64,000 nt of DNA from Konateibacter massiliensis (GCF_900184995.1 NZ_LT860099.1:522269-586268), one strand, 5' to 3'. Counted from the first letter of the stretch, positions 45,073 through 53,915 are shown. Notes: generated by a model from the sequence alone, not told the origin. Translations and numbers: made by a program.

Positions 45073-45095
45073 GCCAAGTACCTTGTGTACTTGGC
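45073..45095 (+). promoter_or_regulatory. Hairpin between rnfB and apbE
   Basis: GCCAAGTAC-CTTGT-GTACTTGGC, a 9-bp perfect stem without a U-tract. It may partially attenuate or process the transcript before apbE. Confidence 0.4.
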
Positions 45096-45102
45096 TATCT
45101 TA

Positions 45103-45141
45103 ATATCATAGGAAATTGATTTGCAATTCTCTTTTATAGAA
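45103..45141. repeat. Dispersed intergenic palindrome, copy 3 (degenerate)
   Basis: ATATCATAGGAAATTGATTT with a degraded right arm (TTTTATAGAAAT). Its left half nearly matches copy 4 at 46616-46654. Confidence 0.45.
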
Positions 45142-45184
45142 ATGTACCAAGGCATATTCTCATTTAAAAAGGACGGAACATAAC

Positions 45185-46228
45185 ATGAAAAAAATAATTT
45201 GTCTTATTCTCACAAGCTGTCTTATTGTTGCCGGTATGACTGCCTGTGGTGTAGAGGAACATTATGAGGAAAGCAAGGTATTAATGGATACCTTAGTCAC
45301 ATTAAATGCCACAGGGAAAAATGCGCAGAAAGCGGTGGAAGAGAGCTTTTCCAGAATCGAAGAAATCGAATCGATAGCTAGTTCCACGATAGAAGGCAGC
45401 GATGTGTATCAGATTAATGATGCTGCTGGAAACTCTGCTGTAACGGTACACACCGAAACGCTTACGATGATCCAAAATGCTGTGACATACTCCGAATTAT
45501 CTGACGGGGCATTTGATATTACAGTCGGTCCGTTAATCAAGCTCTGGGGTATCCACACAGACCATGAAAGAGTACCTTCCGATGAAGAAATTAAGGCAGC
45601 ACTTCCTCTGGTAGATTATCATAATATCCAAGTTAATGAAAAAGAAAGCAGTGTTATGCTGTTGAAAGAGGGAATGTCAATCGATTTAGGTGCTGTGGCA
45701 AAAGGATTTGCGGCAGATGAGGTGCGCAGTATTTTTGAAAAATATGAGATTAAAAATGCCCTGATTAATCTGGGAAACAGCACCATTTACACGATTGGTA
45801 AAAACAGTCAGGGAACTTCATGGGGAATTGGAATTGCCAATCCGAGAGATACCGATTTAAGTCATTATTTTGCCATTGTGAGAACCTCCGGTGAAGCATT
45901 GTCAACCTCCGGCGATTATGAACGTTTTTTTATTCAAGATGGTAAGCGTTATCATCATATTTTAAATCCAAAGACAGGTTATCCGGCAGACAGCGGCGTT
46001 ATGAGTACTACAATTGTGACAGACGGTACATTATCAAACAATTCCATGCTCGCTGATATCCTCTCGACCGTCGTATTCGTCCTTGGAAAGGACAAAGGAA
46101 TAGAATTTGTGGAAAGCCTTGACGGAGTGTCCTGTGCGGTCACAGGACAAGATTATAAACTCTATACCTCCGAAGGCTTTGACACAAGAATTGAAAATTT
46201 AAACTCTGAATTTGAGTTTGCTGATTGA
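45185..46228 (+). CDS. apbE: FAD:protein FMN transferase ApbE (lipoprotein)
   Basis: 347 residues. A signal peptide with lipobox MTAC (Cys near residue 21) places it outside the membrane. Family blocks are ALINLGNSTIYTIG, the Asp/Thr metal site region FDITVGPLIKLWG and HHILNPKTGYPA. ApbE moves FMN from FAD onto Thr of RnfG and RnfD, and it lies directly after the rnf operon, so it matures that complex. Start behind AAGGACGG. Confidence 0.95.
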   Translation: MKKIICLILTSCLIVAGMTACGVEEHYEESKVLMDTLVTLNATGKNAQKAVEESFSRIEEIESIASSTIEGSDVYQINDAAGNSAVTVHTETLTMIQNAVTYSELSDGAFDITVGPLIKLWGIHTDHERVPSDEEIKAALPLVDYHNIQVNEKESSVMLLKEGMSIDLGAVAKGFAADEVRSIFEKYEIKNALINLGNSTIYTIGKNSQGTSWGIGIANPRDTDLSHYFAIVRTSGEALSTSGDYERFFIQDGKRYHHILNPKTGYPADSGVMSTTIVTDGTLSNNSMLADILSTVVFVLGKDKGIEFVESLDGVSCAVTGQDYKLYTSEGFDTRIENLNSEFEFAD

Positions 46229-46255
46229 CGGTGTTTCATGTCTGCTGATGTTTAA

Positions 46256-46576
46256 CTACGCGGCTGATGTAAGCTTTAATCCCAAAATTCCAATCAATAT
46301 AAAAGCCACGAACAAAAGTCTTGCCAAAGTAACCGGCTCATGGAAAATAACAATTCCCAAGATTACCGTTCCTACCGCACCGATTCCTGTCCAAACGGCA
46401 TATGCAGTTCCGATTGGTAATGTTTTGGTTGCTGCCGCCAGCAGATAAAAGCTGATTAGCATACCGACAATTGTTATGATGGACGGAACGAGCTTTGTAA
46501 ATCCATGTGAATATTTTAGCGCAATCGCCCATACTACTTCAAAAATTGCAGCGATTGTAAGATAAATCCAAGCCAT
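46256..46576 (-). CDS. gdx: Guanidinium exporter Gdx (SMR family, SugE type)
   Basis: 106 residues from the ATG at 46576, chosen for AAAGGAGGTG upstream; a longer frame reads back into the riboswitch. Four membrane helices. Glu13 in AIFEVVW is the essential proton/substrate glutamate, and KYSHGFTKL and [14 protein letters not shown] are Gdx-type signatures rather than EmrE-type. It exports guanidinium against protons. A guanidine-I riboswitch upstream settles the substrate assignment. Confidence 0.93.
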   Translation of the reverse strand: MAWIYLTIAAIFEVVWAIALKYSHGFTKLVPSIITIVGMLISFYLLAAATKTLPIGTAYAVWTGIGAVGTVILGIVIFHEPVTLARLLFVAFILIGILGLKLTSAA

Positions 46577-46615
46577 ATTTTCACCTCCTTTTGCATTCGT
46601 GCAATAAATAGTTTT

Positions 46616-46654
46616 TATATCATAGGAAATCACTTTGCAATTTTCTATGATATA
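46616..46654. repeat. Dispersed intergenic palindrome, copy 4
   Basis: TATATCATAG ... CTATGATATA: 10-bp perfect arms about a 19-nt centre, between the riboswitch terminator and the gdx ribosome site. Confidence 0.55.
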
Positions 46655-46770
46655 AAAAAGCCTGAAAGATATCATGTTGATATCTCCCAGGCTTTTATCC
46701 TTCCGTGACATAGCCAGCGGCTATGAGTTTTCTCTCGGTCACAGACCAGTCTTACTGCGGAACCCTAGAA
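46655..46770 (-). promoter_or_regulatory. Guanidine-I riboswitch (ykkC) with terminator, upstream of gdx
   Basis: On the minus strand the conserved ykkC blocks occur in order: CTAGGGTTCCGCAG (46755-46768), ACTGGTC, then CCGAGAGAAAACTC, a variable stem (AGCCGCTGGCT), ACGG-AAGGA and AAAAGCCTGGGAG (about 46684-46696). The last block also pairs with CAGGCTTTTTT downstream as an intrinsic terminator (46655-46665). Ligand binding should hold the AAAAGCCTGGGAG strand in the aptamer, stop termination and switch on gdx. Confidence 0.93.
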
Positions 46771-46901
46771 AACATTTTGTTAAATTTCATAATAAAAACT
46801 AGAAACTAAGGCGAGTATACACAATTTATTTTTATAAGTCAATAAAAATTTAAAATTTTATGATATAATGGAAATTACTTAAAACAGAAAGGATTGATAG
46901 T

Positions 46902-47702
46902 ATGGAGAACGCACAGCTTTTGGAAATGATAAAGAACAATCCCCATGTTATCGTATCGATAAAGGAACCAACTGAGGAAATGAAGTTGCTTGCTGTCAGG
47001 AAAAACGGGCTTATGCTGCAGCATATCAAAAATCCTACCTGCGAGATGAAGGAGCTTGCGATTGAAAATAACGCAAGAGCCATTCGCTTCGTGGAAAATC
47101 CAACGGAGGCTATGATGCAAAAGGCAGTGGAAGCGTCATGGATCAATCTGGAATATATCAAAGAACCGACCGAAGAAGTAATAAAAGCGGCATTGGAGCA
47201 TACCGGCTGGGCGATTAAATATATTGAACATCCAAGTGAAGAGCTTCAGCTCACAGCAGTCAGAAAAAACTACGATGCTCTCAAATTTATCAAGGAGCCT
47301 TTTGAGAGTGTACAGGAAGCAGCCGTTTTGATAAGCTATGATGCCCTGCGTTACTTGGAGAATCCGACCGAGAAGGCAGAACAGCTCGCTGTCAAGCAAA
47401 ATGCAGGTGCTATTTTATTTGTTAAAGATTTGGATAAAAATAAAATATTGGAATTTTTGAAAATAAATATACTAGTCATAAAATATGTGCGAAAGGACAT
47501 ATCCAAGCTGGAATTGGAGGCGGTCCTAAAAGAAGTGATTGCAAGGGAGGATGTGGACGAGAGCTACATCAGAAATTTTTTGAATTATAGTACGATGGAC
47601 CAGAGTATTATGAATGATTTAGATAAAATACTGTTTATTTATGAATTTGGAAGCAGACGAGCAAAACAAATAACCGTCGATGAAAAGCTAAAGTTTTCAT
47701 AA
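46902..47702 (+). CDS. 22-residue-repeat protein (solenoid) linked to the MoxR-VWA genes
   Basis: 266 residues. Residues about 10-180 are seven to eight tandem 22-residue repeats with consensus xxNxxAIxFIxxPTEExxxxAV: a helix-turn-helix-like unit that probably stacks into a solenoid. The last 85 residues are helical and non-repetitive. It has no signal peptide. AAAGGATTG precedes it, and the AAA ATPase gene starts 31 nt downstream on the same strand. It is not a recognised family; DUF4116 repeats are vaguely similar. Its position suggests an adaptor or substrate for the ATPase/VWA pair. Confidence 0.7.
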   Translation: MENAQLLEMIKNNPHVIVSIKEPTEEMKLLAVRKNGLMLQHIKNPTCEMKELAIENNARAIRFVENPTEAMMQKAVEASWINLEYIKEPTEEVIKAALEHTGWAIKYIEHPSEELQLTAVRKNYDALKFIKEPFESVQEAAVLISYDALRYLENPTEKAEQLAVKQNAGAILFVKDLDKNKILEFLKINILVIKYVRKDISKLELEAVLKEVIAREDVDESYIRNFLNYSTMDQSIMNDLDKILFIYEFGSRRAKQITVDEKLKFS

Positions 47703-47733
47703 AAACAGGGAATGCATATAGATAGGAGCACAC

Positions 47734-48864
47734 ATGAATTTTACGGATACAAAGAAAAGTGCTGCTTTGGTGCTCGCAACAGGGGAGGTTCCCTTGATTG
47801 TGGGAGACAGCGGCATCGGAAAGACGGCTCTTGCCAAAGAGCTTGCAAAGGAAAACAATTGGAGCTTAATTGTCATTGACGGCAATCTCCTAAAAGAGGG
47901 AGAAATCGGCGGACTTCCGACAATAGAAAATTATATCGGCACAGATGAAAACGGCAATCGGTTTGAGAGAAAGACGACGATTTATGCCATTCACCATAAG
48001 CTAAAAGAAATTGATGAGCAGCTTGCTAAGGGACGTACCATTCTTTTGTTTATCGATGAGATAAACCGCTGTGAGCATACGGTTCAGCAGGAGCTTATGA
48101 ACCTGATTTTAAACAAAGAGATTAACGGCTACCATCTATATGAGGGCGTTAAAATTATGGCGGCAATGAACCCATCCGGAAAATACGGCGAGAGCTTTGA
48201 CTATCAGGTTGTCGATATGGATTCGGCGCAGGAAAACCGCTTTGTGTGGCTTTATATGGAGTCTGATTATATGCAGTGGCTAAGTTGGGCAGTCGATGCA
48301 AAAATTGAGCCGGTTGTGACAGAATTTATTTCCACATTTCCCGAATACTTGCACAAGGCAAATGACGGCGGGGTGAAAGCGACGCCAAGAAGCTATGAAA
48401 GAATTTCAAAGACTTATGCGATTTATAAAGAGGCAAAGGATTCCATTCCAAGGTCTGTCTTTTTAAATGTCATAAAGGGAAATGTCGGAAAAATGATAGC
48501 AGAAGAGTTTGTAAGCTTCTTAGAGGCGGAACACACCCCTCTTTTGACATATGAGGATATTTTTACCGACGAAGCTCTTTCTGAGGCTGTAAAGGGGCAA
48601 ATACAGGAGGAGAGCCATACAAGACTGTATCTTTCCGCCAAAAACATTTTAAAGGTATTGGAGCAACGAATAAAAGCAGGAGAATACGAGGGCAATACGG
48701 TTATATTGAAGCTGAATGACCTTCTCGAACGCTATCCGGTTGATTTGCGTATCGGAATTATGAAGGATATCAAAAACAACTATCCGGCCGTATATCAACA
48801 AAGCATAGAGGAGGATTCTTTTGTGGATTTATATTTCAAAGCCTACGAATCAATCAGGGGGTAG
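47734..48864 (+). CDS. MoxR-type AAA+ ATPase
   Basis: 376 residues. Walker A GDSGIGKT (residues 24-31), Walker B ILLFIDEINR, sensor 1 MAAMNPSGKYG and a sensor 2 region TPRSYERISK are intact. MoxR-type AAA+ proteins act as ATP-driven chaperones that load cofactors or remodel complexes with a VWA-domain partner. That partner is the next gene, four bases downstream. The C-terminal 100 residues are helical. Confidence 0.88.
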   Translation: MNFTDTKKSAALVLATGEVPLIVGDSGIGKTALAKELAKENNWSLIVIDGNLLKEGEIGGLPTIENYIGTDENGNRFERKTTIYAIHHKLKEIDEQLAKGRTILLFIDEINRCEHTVQQELMNLILNKEINGYHLYEGVKIMAAMNPSGKYGESFDYQVVDMDSAQENRFVWLYMESDYMQWLSWAVDAKIEPVVTEFISTFPEYLHKANDGGVKATPRSYERISKTYAIYKEAKDSIPRSVFLNVIKGNVGKMIAEEFVSFLEAEHTPLLTYEDIFTDEALSEAVKGQIQEESHTRLYLSAKNILKVLEQRIKAGEYEGNTVILKLNDLLERYPVDLRIGIMKDIKNNYPAVYQQSIEEDSFVDLYFKAYESIRG

Positions 48865-48867
48865 TCT

Positions 48868-50259
48868 ATGGAACAGAATCTTGAACGGCAGGCAGCCAAG
48901 CTTCGAGGAGAGGTTGAACGACTTCTTGGACTTTTTTCTCATCCAGCTGCCGATGCAACAAAATTTAAAATTGATGTGCCGGAAGACTTTAAACGGGATT
49001 TTTTTAGCCTGATTGACAAGGTAAATGCAAGCCTTATGGAAGAAAAAGAGGATTTTTACGGCTATTTTCTCTTTCAGATGGAACGTGAAATCCGTTTTGA
49101 TATAAACAGCCCGACGGGCACTAATTTCAGCGGTGCAAAATATATCATCTGTTTTAATCCCGCTATTTTTTTAAAACTGAATTTAAAACAGATGGCGAGC
49201 AGCATCAAGCATGAGATACTCCATATTTTATCCTTGCATCTAATCCGTGCCAGAGAGATGAGAGGGGTATACAGCAAGCTAGCCGTTAACATGGCGATGG
49301 ACATTGTTGTAAATAAATACTTGAGCAATCTGCCATCCTATGCGACCACATTAGAGTGGGTCAATAAGAAGTATTCCTTGACGCTAAAGCCCTATGAAAC
49401 GTTTGAATACTATGCCGCAAAGCTTCAAGAGGTCCTTGCTCTGAAGAATGAGGAAAAAGACAACGAGGACGAAGAAACGAAACCGTATGCTGCCACGCTG
49501 TATGATCCGGAGCTGACGCATGATATATGGGAGGAGTCTGATGAAGCAGACGCCCAGACAATGGCTGATTTTACAAAGAAGGCTGTCGATATTTCCCAAA
49601 AGGGTGGGATTCCCGATTATTTAGAAACCTTGATTGCTTCTTTAACACATACAGACGAAGAATTACCTTGGAATCTCTACTTAAGCCGCCTTATGGGCAT
49701 GGTGGAGAGCAATAAAAAGAAGACGGTTACAAGGAGAAACAGAAGGCAGCCTGACAGACTGGATTTGCGAGGAGAGCTTAGGAATCACAAGGCAAATATT
49801 ATTGTCGCCATTGATATAAGCGGCAGTATCAGCGAGGAAGAGTTTCAAAAGGCAATGTCCGAAATCATCCATATCGTCAAAAATTATGGGCATGAAACTA
49901 CCGTAATTGAATGTGATGACGAAATCAGGCGGATTTACAAGATTAGATCCGAGCGTGATTTAAGGGATAGGCTCGATACGAAGGGCGGAACAAGATTTAC
50001 ACCGGTGTTTGAATATGCAAACCAGAGTAAGGTCAACCTGCTTATCTACTTCACTGACGGAAAAGGGGAGGACAGGCTAAAGGTTGTGCCGCATGGATAT
50101 CATGTTCTGTGGGTTATCTCCGGGAAAGGAGAGAATCTTTCCCTAAAGGAGCCTTACGGAGCCGTAAAAAAACTGAAAACAGTTTCCAAGGTGAGACCTA
50201 TATTAGATGAAACTGACGTGGAGCGCGGCGGGTATTCGATGAATAACCAAGAGCGTTGA
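48868..50259 (+). CDS. VWA-like protein with HExxH motif (DUF2201-type)
   Basis: 463 residues. The N-terminal half (to about residue 230) contains HEILHILSLH (His115-Glu116-His119), the HExxH zinc-peptidase signature. An acidic linker (EEKDNEDEETK) follows. The C-terminal domain has the VWA metal-adhesion site AIDISGSISEEEF (DxSxS) with a TGGTRFTP-like GGTRFTP loop. DUF2201 proteins pair with MoxR ATPases in many bacteria; the proteolytic activity is not proven. The start overlaps nothing and lies four bases after the ATPase stop. Confidence 0.85.
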   Translation: MEQNLERQAAKLRGEVERLLGLFSHPAADATKFKIDVPEDFKRDFFSLIDKVNASLMEEKEDFYGYFLFQMEREIRFDINSPTGTNFSGAKYIICFNPAIFLKLNLKQMASSIKHEILHILSLHLIRAREMRGVYSKLAVNMAMDIVVNKYLSNLPSYATTLEWVNKKYSLTLKPYETFEYYAAKLQEVLALKNEEKDNEDEETKPYAATLYDPELTHDIWEESDEADAQTMADFTKKAVDISQKGGIPDYLETLIASLTHTDEELPWNLYLSRLMGMVESNKKKTVTRRNRRQPDRLDLRGELRNHKANIIVAIDISGSISEEEFQKAMSEIIHIVKNYGHETTVIECDDEIRRIYKIRSERDLRDRLDTKGGTRFTPVFEYANQSKVNLLIYFTDGKGEDRLKVVPHGYHVLWVISGKGENLSLKEPYGAVKKLKTVSKVRPILDETDVERGGYSMNNQER

Positions 50260-50320
50260 ATTTATAGAACAGCTTTGTTATAGTTAGAAAAGAAATTGCC
50301 ACACCAAGGAGATATCAAAA

Positions 50321-51523
50321 ATGATACGAAGAGTTTATGAGAATTACAAACAAATTATCCTATATACGTGCATCGCTGTCGTGGTGGGCATTGCAGTCGG
50401 CGTTATAGACGCAGTTTTTGGAAGAATCTTAATTGCCATTACCGATTTTAGAAATGAAAATATAATAAAGCTCGTTCCTTTTTTACCGGTGACCGGCGTT
50501 GCTATTATGCTGATGTATCGAAAACTTGGCAAAGAAAGCATAAAAGGAATGACACTTATTTTCCAGACCGGGCATGGTGAGCGGGAGAAGATTCCGAAAA
50601 GGCTTATGCCGCTTCTTATGCTCAGCACCTGGATTTCTCACCTGTTTGGCGCAAGTACCGGAAGAGAAGGCGTAGCAGTTCAGCTTGGTGCTACTTTTTC
50701 TCATACACTCGGGCGAAAAATGAAGATGCCGGACAACTCGAAAACTCTTTTGGTTGTGGGAATGGCGGCAGGTTTTGCCGGGCTGTTTCAAACACCGCTT
50801 GCAGCAACCTTTTTCGCACTCGAAGTACTTACTGCCGGAACCTTGCTGTATGAAGCATTGCTTCCCGCACTGACAGCTTCCTTTGTGGCAAGCTATACTT
50901 CCCATATGCTGGGACTTGAAAAATTTAGTGTAAACCTTTCAGATACCTTGAACCTATCGGGCATCACGATTGCCAAAATCATTGTAATCGGAATTGTGTT
51001 CGGAATCGTCGGTGGACTTTTTGCGCACCTTCTGGAATCGTCAAAGGGATTTTTTGCAAAAAAAATAGAAGATCCGATTAAGAGAATCTTTTTTATGGGC
51101 TGTATTCTCGCTGTTATTTTGTTGCTTTTACATCTGGGAAGATATTGCGGACTCGGAACAAATCTGATTCAGGCGAGTTTTTCAGGCGGCACTATATTTG
51201 CCTATGATTTTCTTCTCAAAATTGTTTTGACCATATTTTCCCTGTCAATTGGCTTTCAGGGCGGCGAGGTAACGCCTCTGTTTTCCATCGGGGCGACACT
51301 TGGCATTGTGCTTGGATCTCTGCTTGGGCTTCCTCCGGTTATCATCGCCGCACTTGGCTACGCGGCAATCTTTGGGAGCGCCACAAATACTTTGCTCGCA
51401 CCTATTTTGATTGGGGCAGAGGTGTTCGGAACGGAGAATATTTTAATATTTGCCGTTGTTTGCTCGATTGCTTATGTGTTTAATGGAAATCGGACAATTT
51501 ATTCGCTGCAAAAGAGAGGATAA
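50321..51523 (+). CDS. CLC-family chloride/fluoride channel or antiporter
   Basis: 400 residues, about eleven helices. The CLC selectivity region reads GASTGREGVAVQLGA (GREGx is standard). The second conserved loop is GFQGGEVTPLFSIGA. The C-terminal FNGNRTIYSLQKRG is of the type seen in CLC-F fluoride exporters. Fluoride specificity is possible but no fluoride riboswitch was found upstream. No CBS domains are present. It lies on the same strand 61 nt after the VWA gene but its role appears separate. Confidence 0.85.
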   Translation: MIRRVYENYKQIILYTCIAVVVGIAVGVIDAVFGRILIAITDFRNENIIKLVPFLPVTGVAIMLMYRKLGKESIKGMTLIFQTGHGEREKIPKRLMPLLMLSTWISHLFGASTGREGVAVQLGATFSHTLGRKMKMPDNSKTLLVVGMAAGFAGLFQTPLAATFFALEVLTAGTLLYEALLPALTASFVASYTSHMLGLEKFSVNLSDTLNLSGITIAKIIVIGIVFGIVGGLFAHLLESSKGFFAKKIEDPIKRIFFMGCILAVILLLLHLGRYCGLGTNLIQASFSGGTIFAYDFLLKIVLTIFSLSIGFQGGEVTPLFSIGATLGIVLGSLLGLPPVIIAALGYAAIFGSATNTLLAPILIGAEVFGTENILIFAVVCSIAYVFNGNRTIYSLQKRG

Positions 51524-51621
51524 AAAAATTTTGCCGCTATCCATGCAGTACTTAAAATAAGAGGAAATGTTTTGCTATCAATGATAAAATAATAGCACAA
51601 CACGGGGAAAGGAGGGCTTGC

Positions 51622-52485
51622 ATGGAGTGGAATGAGAAATTACAGCGTATCATAGATTATGTTGAAAATCATTTACAGAGAAAAGAAGAACCGATTAACC
51701 CAAAAGAAATCTCACAAATTGCGGGTTGTTCGTTTGATTTTTTTCAAAAAGTATTTTCCTATATGAACAATATTAGCTTTGCCGAGTATGTTCGTTTACG
51801 AAAACTGACTTTAGCGGGATATGATTTAAAGAGTACCAATAATAAAGTGGTTGATATTAGTTATAAATACGGATATGATTCTCCGACATCATTTACAAAA
51901 GCATTTCAACAGTTTCATGGTGTTTCTCCAAAAGAAGCGAGAAATTCTAATATCGAATTAAAGGTTTATCCTAAAATGCAATTTTTCTCCACTCAAAAAT
52001 ATTCTTGGAAACTGGAGCAAAAAAGCAGTTTCCGATTGATAGGAAAGCGTATAAACGTATCCTGTAACGATAATGCACATTATACAAAAATACCTGAATT
52101 TTGGAGTGAATGCCAGCGAAACGGGGTGTTTTCGAAACTGATTTCGATGGATTATGGCAATCCTAAAGGGCTATTTGGACTGTTTGGCACTTATGATGAG
52201 CAGAGAAATGAAATCGAATATTCGATTATGGTTTTATCTAATCAGGAATTGCCACAAGAATTTATTGAAATTATAATTCCTGATGTCACATGGGCAATTT
52301 TTGACTGTAAAGGTGCTGTACCGCAGGCAATACAAAATGGCTGGAACTATTTAAACGAAGAATGGCTGATTAAATATCCATTTCAACATGCACAATGTCC
52401 TGAATTAGAATGGTATAGCGACGGAAATTCCTATGATGAAAATTATGTAAGCCAGATTTGGATCCCCATTATAGAGGAGGAATAG
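51622..52485 (+). CDS. AraC-type regulator with GyrI-like effector domain
   Basis: 287 residues. Unlike most AraC proteins the two helix-turn-helix motifs are N-terminal (EISQIAGCSFDFFQKVFSYM and VVDISYKYGYDSPTSFTKAF, residues 1-110). A C-terminal GyrI/Rob-type ligand-binding domain follows (residues about 120-287, FRLIGKRINVSC and EFIEIIIPDVTWAIFDCKG). Such proteins sense small amphipathic or cationic compounds and activate export or resistance genes. It is followed four bases later by an ASCH-like gene. Its AAAGGAGG ribosome site is strong. Confidence 0.9.
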   Translation: MEWNEKLQRIIDYVENHLQRKEEPINPKEISQIAGCSFDFFQKVFSYMNNISFAEYVRLRKLTLAGYDLKSTNNKVVDISYKYGYDSPTSFTKAFQQFHGVSPKEARNSNIELKVYPKMQFFSTQKYSWKLEQKSSFRLIGKRINVSCNDNAHYTKIPEFWSECQRNGVFSKLISMDYGNPKGLFGLFGTYDEQRNEIEYSIMVLSNQELPQEFIEIIIPDVTWAIFDCKGAVPQAIQNGWNYLNEEWLIKYPFQHAQCPELEWYSDGNSYDENYVSQIWIPIIEEE

Positions 52486-52488
52486 TAA

Positions 52489-52953
52489 ATGGTACATTTA
52501 GTTTATTGTGATAATATCGGAAAGAAGGGTGAAAAAGTTCTCGACAAGATTTTGACCGGAGAAAAAACAATGATTGTCCGCGGAGCCGCCGGTAGGAAAA
52601 TTCCACATAGCAGAGTTTTTGAAAAAGAAGAGCTTTATTTTATGGAAAAAGGAAGCTCCAAAATTACGGCAAAGGCAACAGTCAAACAAGTAGACAATTC
52701 TGTTAAGTTGTCCGATGAGGAGATTATAAGGATACTCGCGGAGAAACAGCCAAAACTAAATTTGACAGACAAGCAAAAGACTCGATGGCACAAAAAATGC
52801 CTTTGCCTTGTTGAATTTTGTGAGGTTGAAGAAATAGAGCCTCTTGAATTTGAACATCAAGGGAATATGGATGATTGGCTTATTATTGATAAAATTGAAG
52901 ATGTTGTTGCGGGAACAAGTATTCCCTACAATTATGAAAAATCGAAATTCTAA
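52489..52953 (+). CDS. ASCH/PUA-like domain protein
   Basis: 154 residues. The order VLDKILTGEKTMIVRGAAGRK, VFEKEELYFMEKGSSKITAKATVK and a C-terminal acidic strand region fits an ASCH-type beta-barrel, a PUA-like fold that usually binds RNA or modified nucleotides. The match is at the level of fold pattern. It is probably co-transcribed with the upstream GyrI-type regulator because only three bases separate them. No catalytic residues can be named. Confidence 0.6.
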   Translation: MVHLVYCDNIGKKGEKVLDKILTGEKTMIVRGAAGRKIPHSRVFEKEELYFMEKGSSKITAKATVKQVDNSVKLSDEEIIRILAEKQPKLNLTDKQKTRWHKKCLCLVEFCEVEEIEPLEFEHQGNMDDWLIIDKIEDVVAGTSIPYNYEKSKF

Positions 52954-53002
52954 AAAGTATCTATCAAATTAGATACGCAATTTATTGTTAAAATCCGTGC
53001 TT

Positions 53003-53030
53003 GGTTCACATAAATATATTATGGTAAACC
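53003..53030. repeat. 28-bp palindromic repeat, copy B
   Basis: GGTTCACATAA, then ATATA, then TTATGGTAAACC; 26 of 28 positions match copy A at 3774-3801. It is upstream of no plus-strand gene. Confidence 0.6.
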
Positions 53031-53065
53031 GGTAAGGCTTTATTTAAAAAATTATCATATAAAAG

Positions 53066-53118
53066 AAAGACCCCACTCATATTTATGAACATTATTGTAA
53101 CTATGAGCGGGGTCTTTT
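53066..53118. terminator. Bidirectional terminator
   Basis: AAAGACCCC-A-CTCATA pairs with TATGAG-C-GGGGTCTTT: a 15-bp stem with one mismatch, flanked by A and T runs on both sides. It ends the minus-strand AAC(3)-like gene and possibly the plus-strand operon. Confidence 0.85.
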
Positions 53119-53132
53119 CTTATTCTATTTTC

Positions 53133-53915
53133 CTATTTCCACCATTCTTCCGGTATTGTCTCTAATTCAATCAAACAGTTAATCTGGTGGGAGAGTACAT
53201 CCTTCGTCACCTCGTAAACTGCATTCGAATCACATAAAATACAGGCGGCAGACCCAAAACTAACCTTTTTGGCTGCATTTCGGTCATAAAATGCCTGTTC
53301 CAGCTTCGGATATTCTTCCGATATATGCGGTTTTATTGCATTATAATGACGATACATACAGGAGGTCCTCAACGTGTTATCCGGCATAACGATTTCAAAG
53401 CGAGTCGGCTCTGCCGTAAAGCGTTCCGGCACATCCAAAAACTCCTCAACACAGTGAATATACGTGTTTCGCTCATGACCGACACCGAGAAGCAGAATCT
53501 TTGCATCTCTCTGCCGCAGGCGGTCATAACTTCCGCCCGGTTCACACGGGGTTGTCCGGTTTTCTTCCCCTTCGATAAATGCTTTTGCATCTTTTCCCAA
53601 GACAGCAAGACTGTGGGTCGGGTGGAGAGAGCGGAGCACTCCTTCGCGCTTCATAAAAAGATTTGGTAAAAGTCCGACACAGGCAGGCTCAGTTTTTGGA
53701 TCATATACATTGTGGCTCTCCGACATGCTCGCCCAAGTATGCGTCGGAAGAATCAAAAGTCCCTCCGATAAATATTCGGAAAATGCATCGAGTACGGTAT
53801 CTGCACCGCCTTCGACCTCGCCAATCGCCTTCATAGAGGAGTGAATTAGCAGGGTATCGGTTGGGAGAATTCCCATCTGTTTTATATTGAATAATAAGTC
53901 TTGTTTTGTATACAT
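53133..53915 (-). CDS. AAC(3)-family N-acetyltransferase-like protein
   Basis: 260 residues, the usual AAC(3) length. Blocks TLLIHSSMKAIGEVEGGADTVLDAF, LPTHTWASM and HPTHSLAVLGKDA, plus LLLGVGHERNTYIHCVEE, are those of the aminoglycoside 3-N-acetyltransferase fold (YokD-like). Chromosomal Firmicute members of the YokD type often lack drug-resistance activity, so a resistance phenotype should not be assumed. AGAGAGGTT precedes the start. It is a single gene with its own terminator. Confidence 0.85.
   Translation of the reverse strand: MYTKQDLLFNIKQMGILPTDTLLIHSSMKAIGEVEGGADTVLDAFSEYLSEGLLILPTHTWASMSESHNVYDPKTEPACVGLLPNLFMKREGVLRSLHPTHSLAVLGKDAKAFIEGEENRTTPCEPGGSYDRLRQRDAKILLLGVGHERNTYIHCVEEFLDVPERFTAEPTRFEIVMPDNTLRTSCMYRHYNAIKPHISEEYPKLEQAFYDRNAAKKVSFGSAACILCDSNAVYEVTKDVLSHQINCLIELETIPEEWWK

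Noticed and set aside
45004-45184. FMN riboswitch before apbE
   Set aside because: The RFN-element blocks are absent; only a hairpin and a degraded palindromic repeat are seen.
50260-50320. Fluoride riboswitch upstream of the CLC gene
   Set aside because: The conserved fluoride aptamer blocks are absent from this short gap.
53133-53915. Aminoglycoside resistance gene
   Set aside because: The fold matches AAC(3), but chromosomal YokD-like relatives often lack this activity; resistance cannot be claimed from sequence.
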